Assembly: GCA_977017575.1 (NCBI GenBank)
Contig: CDRNVI010000035.1
Coordinates: forward strand, 18,244-82,243
Source: Paramoeba atlantica
Taxonomy: Eukaryota > Discosea
Length of the DNA: 64,000 bases
Direction of reading: 5' to 3'
In this document: piece after piece, positions 30,479 to 41,128 of the stretch
Layout: each line of letters begins with the position of its first letter
How positions within the stretch are numbered: position 1 is the first letter of the stretch
Translations under genes and position numbers: made by a program
The notes under the pieces: generated by a model
What the model saw: only the letters and a program-made list of their open reading frames with translations
The model's database searches: none
Told to the model about the DNA's origin: nothing

Positions 30479-30481
30479 GAA

Positions 30482-31666
30482 ATGCCCCCCACCCCAATTA
30501 CTGCTCGTGCCCGTCGTCCCAGGCGACGACGGGTGGATATTCTTACCCCTGTTTCCTCCCCGTCTCTCCGCCAGCGCGAAAGACGGCCACGCGTGCGTGG
30601 CACTACTCCTCCTCCCCGCCCTCTCTCCCCGTTACGTCTAAGGCGCAGAAGCGTCTCCCTCCCAATCCGTCCTCTACCCCGGCTTCCCGTTCCCGTTTAC
30701 ACCGCCGCCAAGACCGCCGCCGCCAAAACCGCTGCCGTCGTAACCGCCGACGCCGCACAGCCTCCAGGAGGACGCCGCCAGGAGCTGCTGAGGGCGATTC
30801 TTCGAATGCCCCCCGAGGACCCGCGCGCCACCCAGATGAACGAGGCGCTCAGACCCATGTGGGCGACGGCCACGTGGGCCACAAGGGAGCGATTGTGGTT
30901 CCGCCTGCGCGAGTATTGCCAGGCGAAGGGAATCACCGCGAATCCTGCAAACGCGGTGCTCTTCCTAGAGACTCTGCCTCTCGCTACCTCGACGCGCATG
31001 GGGTACGCAGGGGCATTGAGGACTCTGTTCGAGCTCATGGGAATCGAAGGTACCCCATTGAGTCTCTACGTAAAGGCCCTGCAGGCGCAGGGGGGGCTAG
31101 AACCCACGCGGCAGATGCTTCCAATCACGCCACTTCTTCTAAAGAAGCTGAGACGTCATCTCGACGTAAAGGAGAGCATGTGTTGCCTCCTGTGTTGGAA
31201 AGCCGCTGCGAGATGGACCGAGACCGCCGACCTGAGGCGGGAGCAGTTCGTGAGTGTGGCCAGTCACGAGGTAATCATCTATTGGGGCAGGGGGACCAAG
31301 ACAACCCGTCTGAATCCTTACCGGCCGTACCTCTACGCGATAGTGACTGGACCGGGGACACCCGAACTGGCTCAGTTTGTGGGAAGTTTGAGACCAGGCC
31401 AACGCCTGTGTTACACGACGGTCCGGGAGATGGACCACAGGATGAATCAACTTCTCGGTCCCGGGTATGGAACACATTCCATAAAAGGAGGTACAATTAC
31501 TTACCTATTCCACGAGATCTCCCTCGGGAATCTCAGGATGGAGGACGTCCAGAACCTCACGAAACACCTCAACGTCGAATCACTGTTGCGCTACAACGCA
31601 AGCAGTATTACAACGGCAAGGGCTCTCGGGACGCAGAGAGTCTCAGCCCGTCTCCCAGTGCTGTAA
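30482..31666 (+). CDS. Tyrosine recombinase of YR element 2, HxxR box altered
   Basis: 394 aa starting at ATG 30482. It aligns with the YR at 22402: MPPTPITARARRPRRRRVD, then a basic proline-rich segment, a core-binding helix region (MWATATWATRERLWFRLREY) and the catalytic domain. Arg is present in AARWTETADL, His in LTKHLN, and Tyr in LLRYNAS. The second-box Arg of HxxR is Gly (GTHSIKGGTITYL, versus HSLKRG in element 1). That Arg contacts the scissile phosphate in this family, so strand transfer is probably lost although the frame is open. Confidence 0.85.
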   Translation: MPPTPITARARRPRRRRVDILTPVSSPSLRQRERRPRVRGTTPPPRPLSPLRLRRRSVSLPIRPLPRLPVPVYTAAKTAAAKTAAVVTADAAQPPGGRRQELLRAILRMPPEDPRATQMNEALRPMWATATWATRERLWFRLREYCQAKGITANPANAVLFLETLPLATSTRMGYAGALRTLFELMGIEGTPLSLYVKALQAQGGLEPTRQMLPITPLLLKKLRRHLDVKESMCCLLCWKAAARWTETADLRREQFVSVASHEVIIYWGRGTKTTRLNPYRPYLYAIVTGPGTPELAQFVGSLRPGQRLCYTTVREMDHRMNQLLGPGYGTHSIKGGTITYLFHEISLGNLRMEDVQNLTKHLNVESLLRYNASSITTARALGTQRVSARLPVL

Positions 31667-32019
31667 CCTCGGAGCACGTGGCAAAGTGCTTCGAGGAAGT
31701 GCCTTACCTTCGCAGGCACTCCGTTGTTTGTGCACGCCGCTCTTCACGGCTAGCCAAGGCACACGACGCTCACCTACCTTTGCACGTTAAGAAGTCGATA
31801 CCTGTTATCCATTTGGATCAGGTTAAGGAGTGGATGAGTATGTCAGCTGCCACTCGTTTTCGCAAGGTAGTGGATGAATTATTATGGGTACCTAAAGCCC
31901 CGTACCCCGAACCTAGTGTGAAAGGTTCATTGCCTGAGGCGGACGTCCGATTGTTGGAGGACGCAGGCATAATCTCTAAGGTCCCGGCGCAGGAGTTGAG
32001 AAAGCGCCCATCGATGCAG
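30859..32019 (+). CDS. RT ORF of YR element 2, overlapping YR, cut by an insertion
   Basis: Open in the -1 frame across most of YR, as in element 1. Conserved protein begins near 31660: FEEVPYLRRHSVVCARRSSR, LPLHVKKSIPVIHLDQVKEW, VKGSLPEADVRLLEDAGII. It stops at LRKRPSMQ because the TAATAGTTCACG element begins there (32020); in element 1 the protein continues QYVIPFTVVESD. The RT palm and RNase H are not in this window. Confidence 0.75.
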
Positions 32020-32197
32020 TAATAGTTCACGTTTTGAAATTTAGCCGAGGGGTGGCTATATATTTGCCTGCTGGCCCTTCGGGGCACATAATTTTCTCAA
32101 ATTATGATGTAGTATTCTCTAATTGCATGGAGGGGGGTGTTTACTCGTTTGTTATATTCTTGTTAGGTTGTTATTTTGTTACGTTTAAAGTTTTGTA
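32020..32197 (+). mobile_element. Left end of another YR-type element, inserted in the RT ORF
   Basis: TAATAGTTCACG..., TTTAGCCGAGGGG, the UUCG hairpin (32074-32085) and the acceptor/UTR block (32112-32197) match the insertion end at 846. The block stops at GTTTTGT, the base before the ATG in a full element. Here a different 590-bp sequence follows. Confidence 0.7.
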
Positions 32198-32890
32198 AAA
32201 TATAAAGGCAACATCGACAAATACAGCGATAATCAGCATCATCATATTGGTAAGCTAGACAGTCATATTGAAGGAAAACCCTAGGGGACAGGATCACCAA
32301 ATACAAAAAAAAAAGACAAGAAAAAAAGAAAAAAAACAAAGACAAAAAAAAAAAAAAAGAGCGGACGGGGTCCTGGGGTTTGGAGGTTGTCCCTATAATT
32401 TTGGAAGGTTATGGATGTTAATCGGTTGACAAACTTTATCCTCACGCCTTGGTTTTCGAAAACAAGGTTCCCCAATGTGAGATAAAGGTGAGTAAAGTTT
32501 TCTTTACTCTGCGATTAGCGCCTTAATGTTTTTAACCGCGTCATTGTTGACACGGCCGTACACCACGCCTAGTTGCTCCACACTTCTAGGTCCCAAGTTG
32601 GTATATGGGCAGAGGTTGAAAGCGTAACCTGTGTAGCTCGTGTGAGCTTGTAAAGGGCGTGGTAATGGACTGGTCATCTATTGCTATCGTTATCCTTTTG
32701 TGAGCTCTGCATATTTTGATATTTTCTATCTATTAATATTTGACTACGTGATTGGGCATTTTGCGTTTATTGTGACGTGTGTGTGGGCAGGTTGGCCGAG
32801 GGTTCCGGTGGGGGGGAACCCCGTTAACAGAGTGACATTGATTGTGTTGTTTTATGCAGGCTTGTTTCTTTTCCATCTTTGTGCGTGTGA
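32198..32890 (+). mobile_element. Interior and 3' block of the deleted YR-type element
   Basis: 32198-32787 is AT-rich with A runs (32305-32360) and no gene. 32788-32890 is the 3' block shared with 1024-1130 (GGTTGGCCGAGGGTTCCGG, GTTAACAGAGTGACA, TTTTATGCAGG). It can fold GGGTTCC...GGAACCC. A larger deletion derivative than the copy at 846. Confidence 0.5.
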
Positions 32891-33677
32891 AATGAATGAA
32901 TGATATGTTGTGTCATTTTGAATTACGATTGAGCTATTCATAGTTGTTCATTTATTCATATATGTTATCAGTGTATATGTTTCCAGGGAGCCCCTCGGCG
33001 TGGATTTCTGTATTATCTTCCTTCTTTTTAAGTAACTTGCATGAATTGTTTTTGAATTGTTTTGACTTAGATTTAAATTTATTATCTTTGTTGAAATATT
33101 TTCTGGTGACTGGCTTTTTGCCCGGGGGCGGACTTCTTCTAGTCACTTCCCGCCAGACCCCCGCAGCTGAAAATCCGGACGCGAGTTTCCGGTTTGGTCT
33201 GGTTGTTGTCGATTCGGGTAATTTCTTCGTGATCTTCGACGAACAAAGAATTGGCCTCGAGATTTGTTGAAGTTAATACTGCTCTCCAACATATTGCCCA
33301 GCTCGTCGGTAGGATCTTGTTGCGCTGTGTAATGTGTCTCCTTTAAGAATAGCTAATTTGATGCGCATTCGGTCTAGTAACATTTGGCCATCTTTGTATG
33401 CCTTTTGTCAGTGTTATCTAGCCCGCCGTTGTTTTGGGCTAGCGTAATCCATTGGTGCACGAGATCCCATAAGTATTGCAGCTCCGGGCTCATCGTGGAA
33501 CCCAAGTGCAGTCCTACGCGCAAACGATTTTCCAGAACGTCGTAATCTTTTGTTGGCTTTCAAAGGGCTTCCCAAGTGGAGACGTCGTGAAGGAGGAACT
33601 CCTTAGGAGGCATGTATTCCGCTTGCGTTTCGGTATCGATGGGAGTCTTCCCGATTATCTCAATCTCAAGCCAACGC
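32891..33677 (-). other. Decayed 3' part of YR element D1
   Basis: The minus strand has short pieces that look like continuation of the D1 RNase H or tail (ETQAEYMPPKEFLLHDVSTW near 33600; LQYLWDLVHQWITLAQNNG near 33470), broken by stops and shifts. The left third is AT-rich without recognisable content. Confidence 0.4.
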
Positions 33678-34431
33678 CTAAGCGACGTCGATCCCGTGAT
33701 CTTTCCATATTGTGTATTCCACCTTCTTCATAACATTCGGACGTGCAACTTCTATTTGCCACGCTGCCACCCGCTTTGGTGTGGCATCCACGGCAAAGAA
33801 GATAGGTTCTTGCCGCGCAGCCGACAAATGTGTTTTTCGATGTGAATACCGTGGGATTAATTGGAATAAGATTTTTATCGCGTCAGTCAAAGGTTCCTCA
33901 AGACAACTGAAGCATTTGTCCCAGTTCTCAACGACTCCGAGTTCACTTTGAACTTTAGTCAGACGTCCTAAGTGTCGCCGGTGAATGTTCAAAACAGGTA
34001 GCGCAAAGCGTAAGAACCCTAATATGCTGAAAAAGCTTCTAGGGGAGTTCGGAGGACGTTTTTGCATCCGATGTTTCCAATATTCAATGGAAGCCGTATC
34101 GATCGACCAAGATACACCGCACGGATCCCCTCTTATCGACACCCCACAAAAGGTACAACTCTTGGGTTCCAGTGTCAGATACTTGAGTGTAATTTTCGCT
34201 TTCTTAAAGATACAATACAAGTGGGCACGCCACATATCAATCAGTGTTGAAGGAGCGAGAACTAATACCGAGTCATATACTAAGAATATGATACCACCGT
34301 TTGTAAGGTGCAAGAAGCCTGGAGCGATGTGACTATCAGACAAGCAGTCTGGAATTCCAAGATCTCTGAGCACAGTTTCCTGTCCGTGGAGTATCATCCC
34401 CCAAACAAGCGCTTGGCATACGCCACACGCA
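33678..34431 (-). pseudogene. YR element D1: RT palm to RNase H start
   Basis: Minus-strand continuation after the TA-element: ACGVCQALVWGMILHGQE, a motif-C-like FLVYDSVLVLAPS (normally YxDD; here YDS), CTFCGVSIRGD, thumb, then FFAVDATPKRVAAWQIE, the first-Asp strand of RNase H. The frame ends at 33678. It joins 35397-36049 across the insertion 34434-35394. Confidence 0.7.
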
Positions 34432-34433
34432 TA

Positions 34434-35394
34434 CCGTTACCCCCCCCCCCTTACTTCACCACATTTAGTCGCTGGACGTGTGGTGAAGTAAGGGGGGTGT
34501 CGGATTTTTCTCAGACAACTTACCACCTCTTTACACAGCCGGAGGGGTGCAACCGACCGTTGCATCGGGGTAAGGCGAGGCAGAGCCAAGCCCAGTTGTC
34601 TTCAAGGAGGGACACAGTTGGCGCACAAACATCGATGAACAAAGGTTCTTGGTGCACACGTCGGTGAGGATGACGCCGTCATACCAGGATTTTAAACCAC
34701 AGTCCGCTTTAACGTTCCGGGGTGAAATGATAACGGTTACAGGAATGCTACGTAGCTGCAGGAATGACTTTTGAAGATTGTCTTGGGTTTACCGTACGAT
34801 TCGTCGACGCAACGGGTTGGTAGCAGCACGTTGTTGCCGCCTTGTACTAACGAAAACAGGTAGAGGACTTCGGCCTCGAAACTTTCAAATCTATCGAAGT
34901 TAAAGTTAGTTACCGATCGGAGCTATCCGGAATGATTTAGTATGTTGAACCATTTCTAATTCAGAACGATTTTCTTCCATGTCAGTTTCATCATCATGTC
35001 AGTTTGATCATAAAGTTGCGCCACAGCGTTTTGTAATTCTAAAATTTAAATTGGTGTTCAATGGGTTATGTTCTGCGACATCATTTAAATTTCACGATGT
35101 AAGATATTTTCATGGGGGGAAAGTTAAAAGCCCATGGGACATTGTAGACAAGCTAAACGAAACATAAAATATAGAATGTGGAACACGAGGTATTACAACA
35201 CTCAAGAAAAGGAAATTACGCCCAATGTCGATCGCCTAGTGCACTTCAATAATTTGAGGATTTTCGAGAGAACTATAAATTGATCGAACTTTGAATCATT
35301 TATTCACCCCCCTTACTTCACCACCCCCTTTACTTCACCACAAAGTACGGGTCTTGGGCCAAAAAGTCGGGGCTAAGTAAGGGGGGGGTAACGG
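34434..35394. mobile_element. 961-bp TA-flanked non-autonomous DNA element
   Basis: Terminal inverted repeats CCGTTACCCCCCCC...TTACTT at 34434 and its complement AAGTAAGGGGGGGGTAACGG ending 35394, flanked by TA on both sides (34432-34433, 35395-35396). Removing it with one TA restores the RT frame of D1 (PMGWKY then ACGVCQALV). TA duplication is typical of Tc1/mariner/pogo-class transposases. Internal copies of the TIR (34479-34497, 35303-35340) form smaller foldbacks. There is no transposase. 34510-34620 resembles 40220-40330. Confidence 0.8.
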
Positions 35395-35396
35395 TA

Positions 35397-36049
35397 CTTC
35401 CACCCCATGGGCAAGACTCTGAGTCTGTAGGTAGTTCCATGCATGTATACACAGCATTGCTGTCTTAGATCATTTTCGATCGTGATGGTAGTATGCGTTC
35501 TTAATATCGCAGTGTACTATTCGCAACCTTAACCTTGTGACTAAGAGCTCTCGAAGAAGAGAGATCAGTGTTCCTGCACTTACTAAAGAAAACTGTATCC
35601 CTGTTCCCGGGCAGTGTTTGTTCAAAAATCTGAGGTCAAAAATTGCCTGAGCCTTATTTTCATCTTTCAATACGGCGGCGTATCGACCATAGATAGGACT
35701 CTTATCAAGGCTTAAAGTCTGTGCAACATTTCTCCAAAACCCCGACCTTTATTAAATAAAGAATATGGCGGCTCCAGCGATCCGTATTCCACTCGCTCGG
35801 ATTTTGACCTTCCATTGTTAAGCCTTGGACAGCGGCTGTAGAAATTAGATGTAATGCCTTCTTTACAAAGGGGACATTTGCCAATGTTTCACCAAGAATC
35901 AATCTAGCGCCCCCCACATTAACCAATTCTTTAAGAGGGTCCGTCGGGATTGCCCACTGACCTTTTCGAGCCGTTTGATCGTAGTCACCCAAATTTATTC
36001 CGTTCCCCGTTGGTAAAGAACTAAAATAGATACCTGCACTACGTAGCAT
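35397..36049 (-). pseudogene. YR element D1: RT N-terminal part
   Basis: Two frames: 36049-35705 (GDYDQTARKGQWAIPTDPLKE, NPSEWNTDRWSRHILYLIKVG) and 35670-35470 (KAQAIFDLRFLNKHCPG, IVHCDIKNAYYH). The latter carries RT motif A with its Asp in CDIKNAYYH. Then GTTYRLRVLPMGWKY leads to the TA-element. The RT-RNase H lies downstream of YR on the minus strand, as in VIPER/DIRS elements. Confidence 0.72.
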
Positions 36050-36369
36050 GAGTATCCATCCGTTTAAATCAGCAGTGTTGTAGGAACTGCGCGAAGTCTG
36101 GTTCTGTATATTGTGTTAAAAAAGTAGTGCCTAAACTAATGTCAAAGTACAGTTGTGTCGCTTTTCATGCGAGACTGAGTCGCATGGTGAAGGTTCTATC
36201 CTTGTACACGTACTTTCCGAATACTCTTATACTTATCAGTTGTATCAGAGCCGCACTAAATCGAATACAAGTGTACCATACATAGCACGTATAGTACAGT
36301 AACATACATAGTACATGTATGTATCTCCTATACTGTGTGTCAAATTCTGCTACAAGCTTACATTTTCGT
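36050..36369 (-). other. D1 spacer between YR and RT
   Basis: AT-rich with a GTATGTAT/ACATAGTAC-rich stretch near 36280-36330. No ORF or motif recognised. Confidence 0.4.
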
Positions 36370-37368
36370 TCAGTTTAATCTGGCGGCATTAGAGCGCGTA
36401 TAATGCCGAAAAGTCGAAACCGTAGTATCAGACACAAACGCGCCTATCAGATCACTTACCTGATTTTTTCGAGCGCTATGCCCAGTGTGGCGCAAGCAAT
36501 GTACAGAAAACGTAAGTGATTCAGGCCAGCTAAAATGCTTTTTCGCCCCTGCTAACACCTTGGACAAGTGCATCCGTATACACTTCGGAAAAACAAAACA
36601 CTCGTCATATTTTGGCAAATTTTTCATCCGATCAAGCACAATTTGTAACTTAATTGTGCTACCACCGTTCTTTGTTTTTGTGCGTGGCAAGTAAAGTTCT
36701 GAATCTGATAGCTGGATATGATCCCACTTTATATTTTGCAAATTCTCAGGCCGAATAGGGCAATCAATGAAAAGCATTATTGCTGTTGTAAGAATATCCC
36801 GCAGACCCTGTTTCTAACAAATCCCTTTTTGGTTACAACTCATACACGTTGTGGGGAGAACAACTCTATTTTCAATATAGTTACATAATTCACGAAGCAT
36901 TTCACATGTAAGAACGCCTTTTTCATTTCTTTCGCCATTCACACCGGCTCCCTTAACTAACTTTTGAATTTCTCGTGTGTGTAGCCAAGCTTCGCGCTTA
37001 GCCGCTTGAAGCTTGAAGTGAGCCAAGGCGGCATGATACAAGCGTGGCGAAGCCAAACCTTGCCGCTTCCAATTTACTAGAAATGCTACAAGCTCACTTT
37101 CTTCGAAGCTTGTAATATCGACTGGTGCGGTATCCGGAAGGTTACGGTATGTGCGCAAAAAATTTCTCAATGTATTTGCGCACGAATGATATTTCCTGGA
37201 TGTAGAGCATCGCACCGGACTTTCCACTAATTCACTGTACGCTTCAGTACTTATCACCCGAACTATATTAGTCGACTTAAAACCTGTTCGACTCTTGTTT
37301 TTTCGGTACATAAAGTTTATCTTGAGTTGACTAATAACCAAATATACTGTACGTGTCAGGATAACCAA
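36370..37368 (-). pseudogene. Tyrosine recombinase of YR element D1, one in-frame TAG
   Basis: About 330 codons in one frame interrupted by a single TAG at 36814-36816 (NQKGIC, stop, KQGLRDILTTAIM). The N-terminal core-binding part contains HSCANTLRNFLRTYRNLPD and LASPRLYHAALAHFKLQ. The catalytic domain contains Arg in CPIRPENLQNIKW, HxxR in VHCLRHTGHSAR, and Tyr in STFRHYTRSNAARLN. All catalytic residues are kept. The stop is either a single inactivating mutation or a readthrough codon. The family is distinct from the YRs at 22402 and 30482. Confidence 0.8.
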
Positions 37369-37986
37369 AACAGACTAAAAAAATCTAAACAATACGCTGG
37401 TACACCGCGCACTGCCAACTCAAACTACGTACCCCTGAGTATTGCGTACCCCCATATGTCCTTCCGACTTATCATGCTAACGGTAGCTCAATTATAGGCT
37501 AAGGGTAGTTCAATTATTATACGGACTGCTGCACTGAAAATACCAAAGACAGCAGAAAACAAAATATACAAAACATTGTCCACCACGTAAAATACTTATT
37601 TACTACATTGAATGTGCATTCAATGTCTATTTACTGTACAAATAAAATGACATCATACTGTATAAGGAGTTACATACCATTTGAGCATTACTATAAAAGT
37701 CAAAGTACGCCCTTAGCTTTAATAAGCCTTCCATTCCAGAAAAGAAATCTTTAGTTAATGTTTGTCTCTAAGTTGCAATCAACAACATACACGTACGTTT
37801 AGATAAAATATTTTCATGTTTTAGATACATACACAGCCTTTACGCGCCTCCATACAGCCTTCCCATGTATCAGAAAGCAAAAAAGTGCTACTTCCATCAC
37901 AGAGTAAGTTAATGTCCTAAAAGATATCTTCGTCTACACTACGTTATCCTGTTCCACACTTCAGTACGTTTTATGGCGCGTACTTT
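37369..37986 (-). other. D1 spacer between Gag and YR
   Basis: AT-rich, with CAACTCAAACTACGTACCCC near 37420. No ORF of substance. Possibly UTR of a separate YR transcript. Confidence 0.35.
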
Positions 37987-38530
37987 TCAGTTGAGTGATT
38001 TGTTTGGTTCCTCAGTCGCACGGCTGCTCGCCGATGGGCACCACATATTTTTGTGCCCATTTCCACCGCAAGAGCGACACTTCCACTTTGCGAGATGTGG
38101 ACGCCAAGCTGGACACGCTCCCCCTTCTCTAGCTTGGTGTCCATTACCCCCACATCCCGAACAGCTTGGCGGCGACACTGCACCGTAAAATGAATGTCGG
38201 GAAGAGCGGAAGGACTGACCAAGAGGTCGAAAATGATTAGAAGAACTTTTTGTAACATTATACGTGCATGCAGCTGATGTGTTCACGAAAGCAGACATTT
38301 CTTCCACTGAGTCCATTTTTTCGTATACTTTTTTCGCAAGAATCCGCTCACCTAAAGGGGAAGGTGTACTTTTCTTAAAATTTTCTTTTCCCACATACGC
38401 CGCTCGGGCTGCCGAAGAAATTACGGTGGCGTAATACATCGCATCAGGGCATTGAAAGCTTAGCCCGTTCGGTAAAGCATGCAGCTGTAGAACAACAGCA
38501 ATTTCCAAAAGGACGGAATAAGTTTAGCTT
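37987..38530 (-). pseudogene. Gag C-terminal part of D1 with two zinc knuckles
   Basis: The minus-strand frame gives LQLHALPNGLSFQCPDAMYY, then a Cys/His region with CSGCGGNGHQAREGGAC and CRSCGGNGHKNMWC, i.e. two knuckle-like motifs 15 residues apart. Such motifs are typical of retroelement Gag. It is separated from the N-terminal part by one frameshift near 38530 (the intervening frame reads MRFWPSMHATDKAKLIP). Confidence 0.65.
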
Positions 38531-38560
38531 TGTCCGTCGCATGCATAGAGGGCCAGAATC

Positions 38561-38944
38561 TCATACCTGCTTTGTCTGCGACAAAATCCTCAAAATTGAT
38601 ATGTAATACTCGTCGCCCTTTATGAAGCTAATTCTGCTTTCCAGGGCTTCCTTATTGTCCTTGTCGCAGGTACCCTGACGACACTTGATAAATACTTCTT
38701 CTAGCTTCACGCGGAATACATCTGAAACTTCGGCCTTTGGAATGGCCGCGGTTCCAACCCATTCATGCACCTCAGACACTATCGCGCCACATAAATCATT
38801 CTTATGCATGCAACGACTCGTGTCAGAAGAATGGGAAATCGCTTTTGATATCTCTCGAAAAACTGTGTTTACCACATTCGAATCAGAACCTTCTAATGTA
38901 GTCCTAGGTTCTTTCACGGGAGTACGCTTTCGCTTAGAGCTCAT
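38561..38944 (-). pseudogene. Gag N-terminal part of D1
   Basis: Starts at ATG 38944 (MSSKRKRTPVKEPRTTLEG). Helical, charged protein (CGAIVSEVHEWVGTAAIPKA, VSDVFRVKLEEVFIKCRQG) ending at TGA 38561. Assigned to Gag only by position and by the knuckles that follow after the frameshift. Confidence 0.5.
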
Positions 38945-39554
38945 AAGCACGAAATATACAAATTTTATATAGAATGTAGTTCGCTATAAAACTAAACAGT
39001 GATACAGAATTTCTAGATCTATCCTTTAGGTGGAGAATCTCTAAAAACAGTCCCAACAAACTTAGGTCAAATATCACGTAGGAACGCGTGTGAGATCTTG
39101 CTACGTTAAATAGATGGAAGCGCGACATTCCAACTCTTGCTACTGGTACTATTTTGATAACTTTCCTCCTCAATAGTGTACTTAATTCCTTCCTATATAC
39201 AACATGTATATATACATCCCAGGCTTGGGACTGGGTAATGCGGAGTTACGGAGCGGCCCTCGACCAGTGAATAAACCTCAGCGATCATATTCGCGGCCTG
39301 CAAGCGGACGTTTGTTTCGGCGGGTGAGCATGCCTCCCGTACCTCGGTAAACGGGGCAAGGACTGCGACCTCTGTCTGTTGGATGGTCCGCTACGCCGAG
39401 CGGGGTAAATCGGTACAGGTTCCGGTGTTTCACTTCCGACAGGGTTTTGCTGAGTAGCCTCGCGCGCAGCAGCGGCTTGGGCTCGCGTGAGTGGCATAAA
39501 ACAAAATGACACAGGTAAATGATAATATCAAAGAAAGTGAACTAGTTCGAATAT
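38945..39554 (-). other. Region upstream of D1 with a short basic ORF
   Basis: 38945-39284 has no gene. 39285-39497 (minus) encodes MPLTRAQAAAAREATQQNP followed by a proline/arginine-rich tail, resembling the basic proline-rich Gag N-terminus of the element at 29077. It is not linked to a longer frame and is probably a decayed Gag start. Confidence 0.35.
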
Positions 39555-39630
39555 CATACAATTATAAGCTATGTTCGCCTACTCTTTATTACCCACTTAT
39601 GCCGAAGTACTCACGCAAGCTCCCAAAAGA
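39555..39630 (-). repeat. D3 3'-end repeat, shared with 49208-49278
   Basis: About 68 bp (plus strand ATTATAAGCTATGTTCGCC..., TTACCCACTTATGCCGAA..., CACGCAAGCTCCC) present at both places. Here it overlaps the last codons of the D3 frame. It therefore marks the 3' end of that YR family. Confidence 0.6.
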
Positions 39631-40118
39631 CTGTCGATGTGGGAGACGCCCGCGTCCACCCATTCGCCAGTGCCCTATCGCCAAGTCCCGTATCGATTGC
39701 CACTCCATGCGTCCGCCATGTTCTCCTTTGTGGCAACGCGCTCAGGTATAATATGTAACTCGTACTGCGAAAATATTTACAGTATCCGACCTAGAACTTG
39801 CGATATTTGTTCGGAGTCTGCCCATTTCTTCCGAATAGCCGCTTCGACGCTTGTGTTATCTATCATGAGACGTATATGTTTTATCGTATTCCAAAACCGA
39901 GTAAATGCGTGAAAAGCATACTCAACCGCTAGTGCCTCTGCTTTGTTAATTTCAACTCGAACATTCCATTGAGCTCCAGTGGCAAAAACTTCGCTGTGCG
40001 GGGTTATCAGCACTGCCCCCCAACCTTCTTTCGACACATCGGTAAACATTACTGCCTGCGGCGAATTCGATATCGGCCTGATATCGCGCCAATTATTCTT
40101 CCTAACTTGTTTTGATGT
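39631..40118 (-). pseudogene. YR element D3: RNase H domain with in-frame stops
   Basis: The minus strand reads VMFTDVSKEGWGAVL (first Asp), VEINKAEALAVEYAFHAF (Glu) and IRLMIDNTSVEAAIRKKWAD (Asp), a recognisable RNase HI fold. After RIL comes TAA 39777, but the frame goes on with IFSQYELHIIPERVATKENM, ADAWSG, then a TAG after YGTWR. The in-frame stops suggest decay with otherwise intact codons. The RT part lies beyond the SL-bearing insertion. Confidence 0.75.
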
Positions 40119-40566
40119 TCATGCGCTCGTTGGCGCAGAGATACAGCCCTTGATGCGACAGCCGATATCATCGGCACAATCCGTAATGACGGATGTCGCA
40201 CCAAGGGGGTTTAGCTCGGTCCCAGTCGGTAGAGGTGGTCCAGGCAACTCACCACCTCTTTACGCATTGCAACCGACCGCTGCCTCGCGATTAGACGAGG
40301 CAGAGCCACGCCCAGTGGTGCTCAAGGGAGGCCACCATGGCGCATGGCTCCCCGGGAAGGAAAGGGCGCGAAGGGAAGAAAGCCGGGATGGGAAGAAAAC
40401 CCACTCAAAGAGTGAGCCGGGGAGGGGTGATGGGGTGGAAGCGCGTCCCCTACGTCGCCGAGAAAGAGGGACAGTTTCGGCCTTAGTGCCGGCCGGCAAA
40501 GGGCATATAACAGTAAGACTATGCCCGTTGCCGGGGAAAGAAAAGATGAACTAAAGGAAAGTGTAC
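40119..40566 (-). mobile_element. SL-bearing retrocopy inserted in D3
   Basis: A GC-rich, roughly 0.45 kb non-coding sequence between the RT and RNase H parts of D3, headed on the minus strand by the SL (40594-40567). Its far end is uncertain within about 20 bp and I cannot define a TSD or poly(A). The segment 40220-40330 (CACCACCTCTTTAC, GCAACCGACCG, AGGCAGAGCC) matches 34510-34620 inside the TA-element. So the same host transcript or SINE has been caught twice. Confidence 0.55.
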
Positions 40567-40594
40567 CAACAAGGTACAGAAACTGTATCTTTAT
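40567..40594 (-). other. Spliced-leader relic within D3
   Basis: 28 nt (ATAAAGATACAG, TTTCTGTACC, TTGTTG) directly at the junction with D3 coding sequence (SQMERWLA). The 5' eight bases are missing. Confidence 0.8.
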
Positions 40595-41128
40595 AGCTAG
40601 CCATCGTTCCATTTGACTAGAAATACTTTGAGCTAAAATGATTTCTGTCGTGTCTCGAATAATTCCTTTGTTCAATTGCGATAATTTCCGGCGCATAAAT
40701 TTGGTAGACCAGTAGAACTGCGGTAAGTAAATCCCTAGTACTGTAGATGCGTATATCAGCCTCGCAATTAACGATTCGTATTCATGTAAAGGGGCATTCG
40801 GGGGAATATAACTAGGTAGCTTGCGGATCGATCGTTGGGATAAACGGCATCTTTTTTCCGAGTGATCGTAATCTACGCCGAGGAATGTATATTGCTGCCT
40901 TTTGATTGAGTCTGATGTCTTGAATGTAAGTCCCAAGTAACGTGCCCGATTTTCTATCCACTTCTCAAAGTTTGTGCATTCATAAGTTGATCCCGCAAAT
41001 CGCAATCCGTCTAAGTAAATATCTATGTCCCCTTTAAACCTGCAGGCTGTTTTACAGTAATCTTGTAGCCCTGCTGCCACAGCTGTCAATGTGTGCATGA
41101 TTTCTGGTGCACATTTATGTCCCATTGG
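40595..41128 (-). pseudogene. YR element D3: RT palm and thumb
   Basis: The minus strand gives HKCAPEIMHTLTAVAAGLQ (the block after PMG), IDIYLDGLRFAGS as motif C (YLDG in place of YxDD), YTFLGVDYDHSEKRCRLS, and thumb LPQFYWSTKFMRRKLSQL to MERWLA, where the SL insertion starts. On the other side the frame is continued at 43851 across the DDE transposon. Confidence 0.78.
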
